Notes: generated from the letters alone by a model not told the origin. DNA of 17,175 bases from Methanobacteriota archaeon (GCA_903930485.1 CAIYYO010000304.1:1-17175), one strand, 5' to 3'. Counted from the stretch's first letter, positions 1-6,804 are shown. Translations and numbers: made by a program.

Positions 1-2
1 CA

Positions 3-1643
3 ACACAAAACCAACAAATATGGGTCAGATACAAATGCATCAACCAAGGAACAAACCTGCAGCTAACCCTAAGACTGATACAAAACAACCAAGCAACAGA
101 CATAACCAAAACAATAACATGCACCGGAACCGCGGCAAACGTATACCTGCAGGAAAAAACATCCGACCTGTCCGGAACAGTAGGCGACGCCGACACCGTT
201 TCGATAACCGCGACGGCGATCAACGCCAACGGCATGACCGTGACCCAATATGGCCAGCCGGAGTTTCTTGCATACGTCGGAAGAACCGCAGGCACCATCA
301 CAAGCGACAACCAAGTCGTCACAGTAGTCTATAAATGCATCGCACCCGGAACCGGCATCGCATTCAACATAGGACTAGTACAAAACGGACAAATAACCAA
401 GCAAATAACCAAGGCAGTGACGTGCACGGGACAAAACCCCATCACCGCCCAACTAACAGAAATAAACTCCCAAACCATCGGAACAATAGGAGGAGACGAC
501 ACCGTATGGATAAAAGCCACAGCATCCAATGCCGTAGGAGCCACCGTAAGCCAATACGGAACACCAGGATACCTAACTTACCAAGACAGATCAGCCTCCG
601 CGATAACCGCCCAAAACCAACAAATCTGGGTCAGATACAAATGCACCACCCCGGGAACAAACCTACAGCTAAGCCTGAGACTAATACAAAACAACCAGGC
701 AACAGACATAACCAAGACAATCACATGCAACGGACAAAGCACAGCCTCTTCCTTCCAGGAGGTATCTTCAGACACAGTCGGATCGGTTGGCATTGATGCA
801 GATACGGTCAGCATAACAGCAAGAACAGACAACGCCAATGGAATGACTATTAGCCAGTGGGGGCAACCGGGATACTTAGCCTACGTCAGCAGAACAGCCG
901 ATTCTGTAACCAGAGATGGGCAGGAAATAACTGTTACTTATAAATGCACAGCTGCGGGTTCGGGCCTGCTCTTCAAGATCTCTATCGTACAGGGTAACGC
1001 AGTAGTGAAGGAAATATCAAAAACAGTCATTTGTCTTGGACCTGGCCTTACAGACATTACCTCAAAAACCACCGGCACCGTCGGAAGCGATACAGACCTT
1101 GTATGGATAAAGGCCACCGCAGTGAACGCCGTGGGAGCAGCCATCAGCCAGTGGGGGCAACCGGGATACTTGTCGTTTTCAAGCAGTTCGGCATCCTCGG
1201 TCACGGCCGCGAACCAGCAGATCATCGTGACTTATAAATGCGTGTCTGCAGGGACCGATCTAGCTCTAAGGCTGAGCCTGTTATATGGAGGGAAAACCAG
1301 GACCATGTCGGTCTCCGTGACATGCAAGGGCACAGGAACCCAGGATAAAGCATCGCTAAAAATCATCTCATCCAAATCCTGGGGGAACATCGAAACATCG
1401 GACGACCAGGTCTGGATCAAGACGAAGGCGACCAACGCGGCTGGAATGATTGTCGGGCAGTGGGGCGACCCAGGATACCTTCAATATTTCAGCAGGTCTG
1501 CAGGCACTATTTCAGGGGACGGTCAGGATGTAACGGTCACCTATAAATGCGTCAATCCGGGAACCAATATAGGTCTTAAGACTTTCATCTCGCAAAACGG
1601 GGTCCAGATAGCGCAGGCGCAGACCTATGTCACATGCAGCGGG
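3..1643 (+). repeat. Six tandem ~100-residue Ig-like units, alternating A/B types
   Basis: The YKC codons begin at 30, 330, 636, 939, 1233 and 1542, giving unit lengths of 100, 102, 101, 98 and 103 codons. Units 1, 3 and 5 carry NQQI before YKC (A type). Units 2, 4 and 6 carry DNQ or DGQ followed by a V/ITV-like strand (B type). The segments leading into units 2 and 4 share VSITA and NANGMT, while those leading into units 3 and 5 share VWIKATA and NAVGA. The true period is therefore about 200 residues. Unit 1 (bases 21-127) and unit 3 (627-733) are nearly the same at DNA level, with about a dozen mismatches counted by eye, which indicates recent duplication or gene conversion. Confidence 0.85.
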
Positions 1644-2120
1644 GGCCCGGTAGAGGCGGTGGAAACATCGATCCTTCAGATGATGAATACCGAGAGAAAA
1701 GCCCAGAATCTGCAACTTACGCCCCTTACAATGGATACAGGGCTTAGAGACATCGCCAGAGCCCATAGCAGGGACATGGCCAAGACAGGCATACAGAGCC
1801 ATGTGATAAACGGGAAGGATTTCTCCGACAGATACAAGGATGCAGGATACAGCTGCGCAGTCAGGGTAGGCAATGTTGTTTACGGCGGAGCGGAGAATGT
1901 CGGCTGCTGGGGCAGGGCGAGCTTCTCGTCCCCGGAGGAGATGGCGATGTTATACATGTACGGGGGAAGAAAGATCGTTAACGGCGTAGACACCACATTC
2001 GTCGGCTTCATGCAGAGCCCGGAACACAGGGCCAATATCCTTTCCCCGGTTTACACCAGGGTAGGGGTCGGAGTGGATATCGAATCAGGCTACGTAGGCG
2101 TCACGGAGGATTTCTGCTGA
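3..2120 (+). CDS. Secreted repeat protein with C-terminal CAP/SCP domain (5' partial)
   Basis: The frame is open to the first base of the window, so the true start lies upstream; 705 residues are visible and no internal Met is needed as a start. The first ~550 visible residues are six copies of a ~100-residue beta-type unit, each with a WGQPGYL-like segment, a YKC motif and a TC motif. The two Cys per unit suggest an intradomain disulfide and so an extracellular location. The last ~150 residues (from about base 1662) form a CAP domain: HSRDMA, AENVG, SPEHRANIL and a YTRVGVGV end. The His/Glu/Glu/His tetrad typical of the family appears intact. CAP proteins are secreted, and their function in archaea is poorly known. 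No membrane anchor is visible at the C-terminus. The last 20 bases overlap the end of the lipoate ligase gene on the other strand. CAP assignment is firm; the role is unknown. Confidence 0.88.
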   Translation, partial: TQNQQIWVRYKCINQGTNLQLTLRLIQNNQATDITKTITCTGTAANVYLQEKTSDLSGTVGDADTVSITATAINANGMTVTQYGQPEFLAYVGRTAGTITSDNQVVTVVYKCIAPGTGIAFNIGLVQNGQITKQITKAVTCTGQNPITAQLTEINSQTIGTIGGDDTVWIKATASNAVGATVSQYGTPGYLTYQDRSASAITAQNQQIWVRYKCTTPGTNLQLSLRLIQNNQATDITKTITCNGQSTASSFQEVSSDTVGSVGIDADTVSITARTDNANGMTISQWGQPGYLAYVSRTADSVTRDGQEITVTYKCTAAGSGLLFKISIVQGNAVVKEISKTVICLGPGLTDITSKTTGTVGSDTDLVWIKATAVNAVGAAISQWGQPGYLSFSSSSASSVTAANQQIIVTYKCVSAGTDLALRLSLLYGGKTRTMSVSVTCKGTGTQDKASLKIISSKSWGNIETSDDQVWIKTKATNAAGMIVGQWGDPGYLQYFSRSAGTISGDGQDVTVTYKCVNPGTNIGLKTFISQNGVQIAQAQTYVTCSGGPVEAVETSILQMMNTERKAQNLQLTPLTMDTGLRDIARAHSRDMAKTGIQSHVINGKDFSDRYKDAGYSCAVRVGNVVYGGAENVGCWGRASFSSPEEMAMLYMYGGRKIVNGVDTTFVGFMQSPEHRANILSPVYTRVGVGVDIESGYVGVTEDFC

Positions 2121-2904
2121 ATCGTCCTTTTTCTTTCTTTTCTTTTCTCAAGTCTGAGCGGAAAGTCCAATCGTCCTCCAGATACTTTTTCCTGAAACCG
2201 CCGGCCAGCCCTATTTCATACTCCGTCAGTTCTCCATCAACCGTTTTTCCAAGAATCTTCTCGAAACCAGACCGCAGGGCTTTCTTTGCCTCGTCCATGT
2301 TTGCCGCCCCTAGCTCGCGCCGCACCGTAGTCAGACCATCCTCAGGCCTGAGCACTCCATTCTTCAAATTCTTCACGGGATTTCTAAGACACCTGCCCAT
2401 CGCGGCATAATTGAAATCCACGAGAAAACTGCCCCCGGAATTGACGACACCATCCGAAGACAGTTGGCCACTGCCAGAGACTTTTTTCCCGTTCACATAC
2501 ACGCCGAACCGCTCTTTATCGATACACGCATCATCCAGCCCCATGATATGCAAAGCCTCGATCAATCCAGGCAAGATGAACCGATATGAATTAGCCGGGC
2601 CCCTGGGGATCCCCCCGCCTTCCGCATAGATGAGATTGTATAATATCTGATCGGCATCGCAGTATCCCGCTCCACCGCCCAGGACGCGACGTATGATCGG
2701 CACCCCTGCTTTGGCACACTCGTCCAGGTTCGCCTCCTCTCTCGCAAGCTGGTGGTAGCCGATATAGACGGCAGGCCTCTCAGGCTGCCAGAAGAACAAA
2801 GTGTCAGGTATCTTTTCCTCCCGCCGGACCTGCATCATCGCCTCGAAAAGGGCCGGGCCGAGAAAACAATCAATCTTCCCGAGATCGATGAACCTCCAAG
2901 CCAT
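2101..2904 (-). CDS. lplA: Lipoate-protein ligase A family
   Basis: This is a 267-residue protein of the BPL/LplA/LipB fold, which adenylates lipoate or octanoate and transfers it to a lysine of acceptor proteins such as GcvH or E2 subunits in the cytoplasm. Seen: RRVLGGGAGYCDAD at residues 72-85 (the family's RRxsGGGavyHD loop) and NGKKVSGSGQ at 138-147, which holds the conserved lysine that contacts the acyl-adenylate. The His usual in the first loop is Cys82 here. The ATG lies 3 bases after the stop of the radical-SAM gene, so the two are almost certainly one transcript. That pairing points to a lipoate-assembly role rather than biotin ligation. The length fits the short archaeal LplA form. 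No acceptor protein gene is in the window. The stop lies inside the convergent CAP gene. Confidence 0.87.
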   Translation of the reverse strand: MAWRFIDLGKIDCFLGPALFEAMMQVRREEKIPDTLFFWQPERPAVYIGYHQLAREEANLDECAKAGVPIIRRVLGGGAGYCDADQILYNLIYAEGGGIPRGPANSYRFILPGLIEALHIMGLDDACIDKERFGVYVNGKKVSGSGQLSSDGVVNSGGSFLVDFNYAAMGRCLRNPVKNLKNGVLRPEDGLTTVRRELGAANMDEAKKALRSGFEKILGKTVDGELTEYEIGLAGGFRKKYLEDDWTFRSDLRKEKKEKGRFSRNPP

Positions 2905-2907
2905 TTT

Positions 2908-3840
2908 TCAGGTAAGGTCTTTAGCAGTCAACGCGCAGCAGGCTTCGTATTCATTAATCGCGAGGCCCTCTTTTCTTGCAGCGTCATAGGCCGCTGCCGT
3001 AGGGATCGCCACGCCGTTAACCCCTGCCTTGACGCACAAACGGTCTATCTCTTCCCTGATGGCTCCTTTGCCACGGGCGCAGCCGAGAGTTACGAGACTG
3101 CCGGGAAAATCGAGCCGGGCCTTACAGACTATCCTTGCCACGTCCTGCGGCCTGATCTTTATTCCCTGCATAGGCGTGCCTTCAAGATCGGTCAGGCCGA
3201 TGATTATTATGTTGCTGGGCTTGATGCAGGAGATTATCTCAAGGGCTTTTTCTTCATGGAAGAGCCTTCCGTTATGTAGGCCGACGCATACGTGGGGGGT
3301 GACATTGTCTAGCCCCGCCTTTTCAAATGCTTTGAGCGTACGGGTATAATCCTCGGGGAATATGTCGATGCCGTAAACTTCTCGTGCAGTTTCAGGAGAG
3401 CCCACGACGTCGATGGATACGCCGTCTATCCCGGCCTCCTTTATCCGCAGTGCGCCGTCGTCATCGGTCAAGCCCGTATGAGCCAGGACTATCAAACCCG
3501 TCCGCCGCTTTATCTCTTTAACGGCTTCGAGGAATTCGTCTATTGGCACCCTCCCTTCCCGGGTGCATCCGCCGGTCAGGAGCACGCCCCTGCAGCCCCG
3601 CCCGTCAAGCTTCAGGCATGTTTTGACCAGCTGGGCTGGATCGGTTGCCGGCATCAGACGCGATATGACCTTCTTCCCGCAGTGCCTGCAGTCCAGGGCG
3701 CATTTGCCTCCGGTGAGCGACACGGCCGGGAACTTTTCTCCGGTATGATAGAAACTGATCGAGCGACCGTGCTTTTTCCATGACAAATCTTTCGCAGACT
3801 CGGTCAAATCCCGCAGTTCCCGCTCCATTACCGTTTGCAT
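2908..3840 (-). CDS. lipS2: Radical SAM protein, probable archaeal lipoyl synthase subunit (LipS2-like)
   Basis: This is a 310-residue radical-SAM TIM-barrel enzyme. The [4Fe-4S]/SAM motif is CALDCRHC (Cys47, 51, 54), of CX3CX2C type. Other landmarks are LTGGCTREGRVP, GLHNGR, an EGTPM loop, TLGCARGKG and a C-terminal Cys pair (Cys301-302). This pattern matches, from memory, the LipS2 half of the two-protein LipS1/LipS2 lipoyl synthase described in Thermococcus and many prokaryotes, which inserts sulfur into octanoyl groups. The lplA gene 3 bases downstream supports this. LipS1, the expected partner, is not in the window. A second Met at residue 5 is an alternative start. The TATA-like box about 32 bases upstream implies a very short leader. 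The radical-SAM call is certain; the LipS2 assignment is likely but rests on motif memory and context. Confidence 0.72.
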   Translation of the reverse strand: MQTVMERELRDLTESAKDLSWKKHGRSISFYHTGEKFPAVSLTGGKCALDCRHCGKKVISRLMPATDPAQLVKTCLKLDGRGCRGVLLTGGCTREGRVPIDEFLEAVKEIKRRTGLIVLAHTGLTDDDGALRIKEAGIDGVSIDVVGSPETAREVYGIDIFPEDYTRTLKAFEKAGLDNVTPHVCVGLHNGRLFHEEKALEIISCIKPSNIIIIGLTDLEGTPMQGIKIRPQDVARIVCKARLDFPGSLVTLGCARGKGAIREEIDRLCVKAGVNGVAIPTAAAYDAARKEGLAINEYEACCALTAKDLT

Positions 3841-3860
3841 ACGTTTTTACATAAGGTATT

Positions 3861-3886
3861 CGCGGCTTATTTAATACAAGTCCGCG
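3861..3886 (-). promoter_or_regulatory. TATA box of lipS2-lplA inside an inverted repeat
   Basis: On the minus strand a TATA-like element (TATTAAATAA, bases 3876-3867) lies about 32 bases before the lipS2 ATG, as expected for an archaeal promoter with a near-leaderless transcript. It is flanked by inverted arms CGCGGCTT (3861-3868) and AAG-T-CCGCG (3878-3886), which pair except for one bulged base. An inverted repeat straddling the TATA box is a plausible repressor operator; no regulator is identified. Confidence 0.45.
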
Positions 3887-4030
3887 ACGGGTTATGGTTT
3901 TTTGTGTCGTTTGAGGCTGGTTTGTCGAAATTTATATCTTAACCGCCTAATATTTATAAACAATATTTAGTATATTATGGATGTAGGGGTTCTTAAGGGA
4001 TTAAATATTCAAAGACCTGAACAATCTTCA

Positions 4031-4069
4031 TTTATATAGGATAAATGCCAATAATTATACATATTATAT
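4031..4069 (+). promoter_or_regulatory. Candidate promoter of the surface-protein gene
   Basis: Two TATA-like boxes occur: TTTATATA at 4031-4038 and ATATTATATC at 4061-4070. With the usual ~25-base spacing they would give 5' leaders of roughly 50 or 20 bases before the ATG at 4112. No Shine-Dalgarno sequence precedes the ATG. Confidence 0.4.
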
Positions 4070-4111
4070 CATAGATTAGATAACGACGAATAATCCAAAC
4101 AAGATCAAAAA

Positions 4112-5773
4112 ATGAAAAACCATTCGGGAAAAAAACAGGGAATAATCTTTCTGCTAGCGTTGACGATATTGTTTCTGTCGACAGCCGCATCGGCCAGCCT
4201 TACAGCGTCGCTGAACACAAACAAACAGACATATTCCCCGAACGATCAGGTGTTATTCGGCGCCACCGCCAAACTCACAGAATGCGAAGTCCTTGAATCC
4301 GCCAAGCTCGAGGTCGCGGGAAAAACCTGCACCCTTCCAAGACAATTCGGAGACTATTCGTCCTACGGCAACTGCGGGCTCGACGTCACTGTAACAGAAT
4401 CCAACCCCGACAACTGCTTCATATCAGGAGGCACAAACACGATACAATACGAGATAAGGTGGATCCCTGACCAGCCCCTCGCATGCATGTGCTACCAGGC
4501 CGTATTCAGCATAACGACCGCAGAAAAGAGCGCCTCTGCAAGCGCATCATTCACAGTCATGTGCCCGATCACCACGACAACAACAACGACAACGAGCACC
4601 TCGACGGTGCCTGTAACGACAACGACCCCGCTGACAACGACCTCGACGAATCCAGTCTCGACCTCCTCGACCAGCACTACAACCTCGTCGACCCCTTACC
4701 TCACCACAACGACCATTAACCCGGTACACGGACCGACAAGGCACACCCGCGTCAATTCCGACGGCGGAAAATTCCCGCCAAGGCCTGCCGTAATAATAGC
4801 ATCCTGCGAAGACAACATACAGAATTACGGGGAAACCGACATAGACTGCGGAGGCCCGTGCGACCCCTGCGACGACGGCCAGATGTGCTCGAACAAGACC
4901 GACTGCAAAAGCCTTAACTGCGTCCGCGGCATCTGCTCCCAGCCGAGCTGCACAGACGGATACAAGAACCAGGACGAAACCGACACAGACTGCGGAGGAA
5001 CATGCCCACCCTGCAAGGATACCAAGAAATGCAAAAAGAACACCGACTGCCTCAGCGGCAACTGCGACGGCGGAATATGCAAGCCCAAGGAGCAGTCATG
5101 CATACAGGGCCCGACCTGCACCGACCAGATAAGGAACCAGGACGAAACCGACGTAGACTGCGGAGCATCGTGCAAACAATGCTTTGACGGGAACAGGTGC
5201 AAGATCGATTCAGACTGCACAAGCGACTACTGCTTTAAAGGGATATGCAGGACGCCCTCATGCAACGACACCATACAGAACCAAGGAGAGACCGGAACCG
5301 ACTGCGGCGGACCGTGCAAGGCATGCGCCTCGACCGGCGTCATAGGATACCTGACAGCGATCTCCGGAGACCTAGGTAACATCCTGCTAATTTTGATAAT
5401 ACTGGTACTTCTAGCTGTCTTGTTCATGTACCTTTCAAAGAAGAGGAAATATGTTGCTACCGCCGAGTTCCTCAACGACGTAGAGAGCGACGAGAAGCTC
5501 GAGGCCTTCATAAAGAATAAAAAGCCGCACATCGTCGCCGGGACGAGCAGAAAGCTGCGGAGACTGAAGAAGTTCATAGACGAAGGCAGGCTCGACATCA
5601 TCTGGATAAAGGACTGGGACTTCGTTTCAGACCTTGTTTCCAAGGGCCTGGAAGACAACAATGCAGAGTCGCTGGCTCTTGCAAAGCAGCTGAAGGCAGG
5701 GCTTTATACCAAGAATCCGGAGACCAAGAAGATTGCAGAAGAGCATAACATAAAGGTTTACGACGCCATCTAA
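4112..5773 (+). CDS. Thr/Cys-rich membrane-anchored surface protein with PIN-like cytoplasmic tail
   Basis: The 553-residue protein starts with a signal peptide (hydrophobic IIFLLALTILFLS core, likely cleavage after ASA near residue 28). A Cys-containing domain follows to ~150, then a Thr/Ser-rich linker (~153-203) that is probably glycosylated. Four Cys-rich repeats follow (~231-411), each with an N-x-x-E-T-x-x-D-C-G-x-x-C core and a later C-x-x-G-I-C. One transmembrane helix (~421-442) and a basic stop-transfer (KKRK) come next. The last ~105 residues are cytoplasmic. Their end (AESLALAKQLKAGLYTKNPE, then IAEEHNIKVYD) resembles the C-terminal half of PIN-domain proteins, but the early PIN acidic residues are not obvious, so it may be a degenerate or non-nuclease version. 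Such Cys repeats are known from surface proteins of varied prokaryotes; their ligand is unknown. The topology is well supported, the function is not. Confidence 0.75.
   Translation: MKNHSGKKQGIIFLLALTILFLSTAASASLTASLNTNKQTYSPNDQVLFGATAKLTECEVLESAKLEVAGKTCTLPRQFGDYSSYGNCGLDVTVTESNPDNCFISGGTNTIQYEIRWIPDQPLACMCYQAVFSITTAEKSASASASFTVMCPITTTTTTTTSTSTVPVTTTTPLTTTSTNPVSTSSTSTTTSSTPYLTTTTINPVHGPTRHTRVNSDGGKFPPRPAVIIASCEDNIQNYGETDIDCGGPCDPCDDGQMCSNKTDCKSLNCVRGICSQPSCTDGYKNQDETDTDCGGTCPPCKDTKKCKKNTDCLSGNCDGGICKPKEQSCIQGPTCTDQIRNQDETDVDCGASCKQCFDGNRCKIDSDCTSDYCFKGICRTPSCNDTIQNQGETGTDCGGPCKACASTGVIGYLTAISGDLGNILLILIILVLLAVLFMYLSKKRKYVATAEFLNDVESDEKLEAFIKNKKPHIVAGTSRKLRRLKKFIDEGRLDIIWIKDWDFVSDLVSKGLEDNNAESLALAKQLKAGLYTKNPETKKIAEEHNIKVYDAI
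4569..4715 (+). repeat. Low-complexity ACG/ACA tract encoding the Thr-rich linker
   Basis: Runs of ACG, ACA and ACC codons, with some TCG and AGC, encode a Thr/Ser linker of about 50 residues. This is coding microsatellite-like sequence, likely variable in length between strains, and a typical O-glycosylated stalk in archaeal surface proteins. Confidence 0.75.
4801..5336 (+). repeat. Four Cys-rich repeats in the surface protein
   Basis: Units begin at about 4802, 4946, 5096 and 5260 and are roughly 48-54 residues long, the last being truncated after its second Cys pair. Each begins S-C, then a D-x-x-x-N-x-x-E-T segment, D-C-G, C-x-x-C, and, in the first three, C-x(5)-C-x(4)-C-x(4)-C. The third unit has a short insertion before its core. 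Confidence 0.8.
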
Positions 5774-5815
5774 TTTCTTTTTTTTAATATTTCGGCCTCG
5801 TTTTTAATTTTTTTT
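5774..5815 (+). terminator. T-rich archaeal-type terminator
   Basis: Directly after the surface-protein stop there are two T tracts (5774-5785 and 5801-5815). Archaeal transcription commonly stops at such oligo-T runs without a hairpin. The downstream nuclease gene is only 52 bases away, so read-through is possible. Confidence 0.5.
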
Positions 5816-5825
5816 AGCCAATACG

Positions 5826-6413
5826 ATGAAAATAGACAAAACGCTCATCATCGGCTTACTTATCGGGATCGCTTTAGGCGTCGCGGTCACCGCGGAGCTT
5901 ACGGTATTGGCGAACGACCGGGCCTGTCCTAAAAGCGTATGCCTTGGCTCATCCGAAGTCGTGCCTGTTTCCGACAAGGGCTATTTCCCCAGGGTCCATG
6001 AAGCTCTTACGAATGCGATGAAATCAGTACATATCACCGCGTTCGAGCTGATGTATTACCCAACCTACAAGAGCAGCGACGAGAACGTGATAATAGACGA
6101 CATCGTCTCGGCCCACGACCGCGGCGTAGACGTCAAAATAATACTGGACCAATACTCCGGCCAGCAGGGTAATTCCACCAACGCTTATTCCTATCTGAAG
6201 AAGAAAGGCGTAGACATCAAATACGATTCGCCAAAAACCACTACACATGCAAAGCTCGTCGTAGTCGACGGAAAAACAGTCATCCTCGGGTCGACGAACT
6301 TCTCCTACACGTCGCTGGAACTGAATAACGAAGTCGACGTCGTTTTGTTTTCCGAGGACGCCGCCAGATACTACGAACAGTACTTCCAGAAGCTGTGGGA
6401 CGAGAAGAATTAG
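5826..6413 (+). CDS. Phospholipase D-like (HKD) nuclease with N-terminal anchor
   Basis: This is a 195-residue protein with one complete HKD motif: His141, Lys143, Asp148, then Gly155-Ser-x-Asn158 (HxKx4Dx6GSxN). Single-HKD members such as Nuc act as homodimers, usually cutting DNA or phosphodiesters without metal. Residues ~6-28 form a hydrophobic segment that is either a membrane anchor or an uncleaved signal, so the catalytic domain would lie outside the cell or on the outer membrane face. The start at 5826 is the first Met before this segment; no clear Shine-Dalgarno is seen. The gene follows the surface-protein gene on the same strand. The fold and catalytic motif are clear. The substrate (DNA or lipid) cannot be told, but the small size favours a nuclease. 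Confidence 0.85.
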   Translation: MKIDKTLIIGLLIGIALGVAVTAELTVLANDRACPKSVCLGSSEVVPVSDKGYFPRVHEALTNAMKSVHITAFELMYYPTYKSSDENVIIDDIVSAHDRGVDVKIILDQYSGQQGNSTNAYSYLKKKGVDIKYDSPKTTTHAKLVVVDGKTVILGSTNFSYTSLELNNEVDVVLFSEDAARYYEQYFQKLWDEKN

Positions 6414-6458
6414 GGAAAAAATATCTGCCCGGAGACATCCTTGTGTGGGGTCATCAAA

Positions 6459-6532
6459 TGGGCCCACCCGGATTCGAACCGGGGATCTTCGCCTCGTAAA
6501 GGCGACGTCATAACCGACTAGACTATAGGCCC
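6459..6532 (-). tRNA. tRNA-Val (anticodon UAC)
   Basis: On the minus strand the 74 bases fold as a complete tRNA. The acceptor arm GGGCCTA pairs with TGGGCCC (one G-U), the D arm has G18-G19, and a five-pair anticodon stem TCGCC/GGCGA encloses loop TTTACGA with anticodon TAC. The T arm is CCCGG/CCGGG around TTCGAAT, and the discriminator is A. The 3' CCA is not encoded. No intron is present. It lies 29 bases downstream of rpl37e on the same strand and may be co-transcribed with it. Confidence 0.95.
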
Positions 6533-6561
6533 ATTAATAAGTATATCGGGGCGTTTTGTTC

Positions 6562-6708
6562 CTATTTGTTCAGTCTTCTGGTCTTGCCGAATCCGCATGA
6601 AGCGCATATCTTCTGTCTCTGGTTGAATGCGGGTTTGCCGCACCGGGCACATTTCACGTGGGTGTGCTTCTTTCCCATCTTCCCGAAACTCGCTGTTCCC
6701 TTAGCCAT
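6562..6708 (-). CDS. rpl37e: 50S ribosomal protein L37e
   Basis: This 48-residue protein begins MAKGTASFGK and has two zinc-knuckle pairs, Cys20/Cys23 (CARCG) and Cys35/Cys38 (CASCGFG), with a basic end (KTRRLNK). The pattern is diagnostic of L37e, a zinc-binding protein of archaeal and eukaryotic large ribosomal subunits. It is somewhat shorter than the ~60 residues usual in archaea, mainly at the C-terminus. It follows the lsm gene, a conserved archaeal pairing that strongly supports the call. A G-rich AGGGGATA stretch about 11 bases before the ATG may act as a ribosome-binding site. The 96-base gap from lsm contains its own TATA-like box. Confidence 0.93.
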   Translation of the reverse strand: MAKGTASFGKMGKKHTHVKCARCGKPAFNQRQKICASCGFGKTRRLNK

Positions 6709-6750
6709 TTTTTATTTTATCCCCTAGTCTTATTGATTGGTTTTTCCTGA

Positions 6751-6760
6751 GTATATATAA
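6751..6760 (-). promoter_or_regulatory. TATA-like box upstream of rpl37e
   Basis: The minus strand reads TTATATATAC about 45 bases before the rpl37e ATG. This predicts a start site near 6728 and a leader of ~20 bases carrying the AGGGGATA element. It would let rpl37e be made independently of lsm. Confidence 0.5.
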
Positions 6761-6765
6761 GCAAA

Positions 6766-6783
6766 CGGGCGTGCAGTGGCCCG
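6766..6783 (-). terminator. Small hairpin after lsm
   Basis: CGGGC (6766-6770) and GCCCG (6779-6783) form a five-pair stem with an eight-base loop, followed on the minus strand by TTTGCTT. It sits between the lsm stop and the rpl37e TATA box and could end or attenuate lsm transcripts. The stem is short, so this is weak. Confidence 0.3.
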
Positions 6784-6804
6784 ATTAACCCTTCAAGGCA
6801 GTAC

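Larger units (their letters stand above)
3841..4111. other. Divergent intergenic region
   Basis: This 271-base AT-rich spacer lies between the divergent lipS2 and surface-protein genes. It holds the lipS2 promoter at its left end and several TATA-like elements reading rightward (around 3931, 3951, 4031 and 4061). A 20-codon ORF (3977-4039) is present but has no supporting feature. No RNA gene was recognised. Confidence 0.6.

Noticed and set aside
335..796. A 153-codon overlapping frame inside the repeat gene
   Set aside because: It is a low-complexity Arg/Asn/His-rich shadow produced by the A/C-rich repeats in the true frame.
3..1643. A CRISPR-like or other non-coding repeat array
   Set aside because: The ~300-base period is in frame, and the similarity is at protein level within one open frame.
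4825..5220. A minus-strand frame of 131 codons opposite the Cys repeats
   Set aside because: It arises because the repeated codons on the coding strand also lack stops in the antisense frame; the secreted protein is the real gene.
4112..6532. A possible integrated island bounded by the tRNA-Val 3' end
   Set aside because: No integrase is present and I found no second copy of the tRNA 3' sequence elsewhere in the window.
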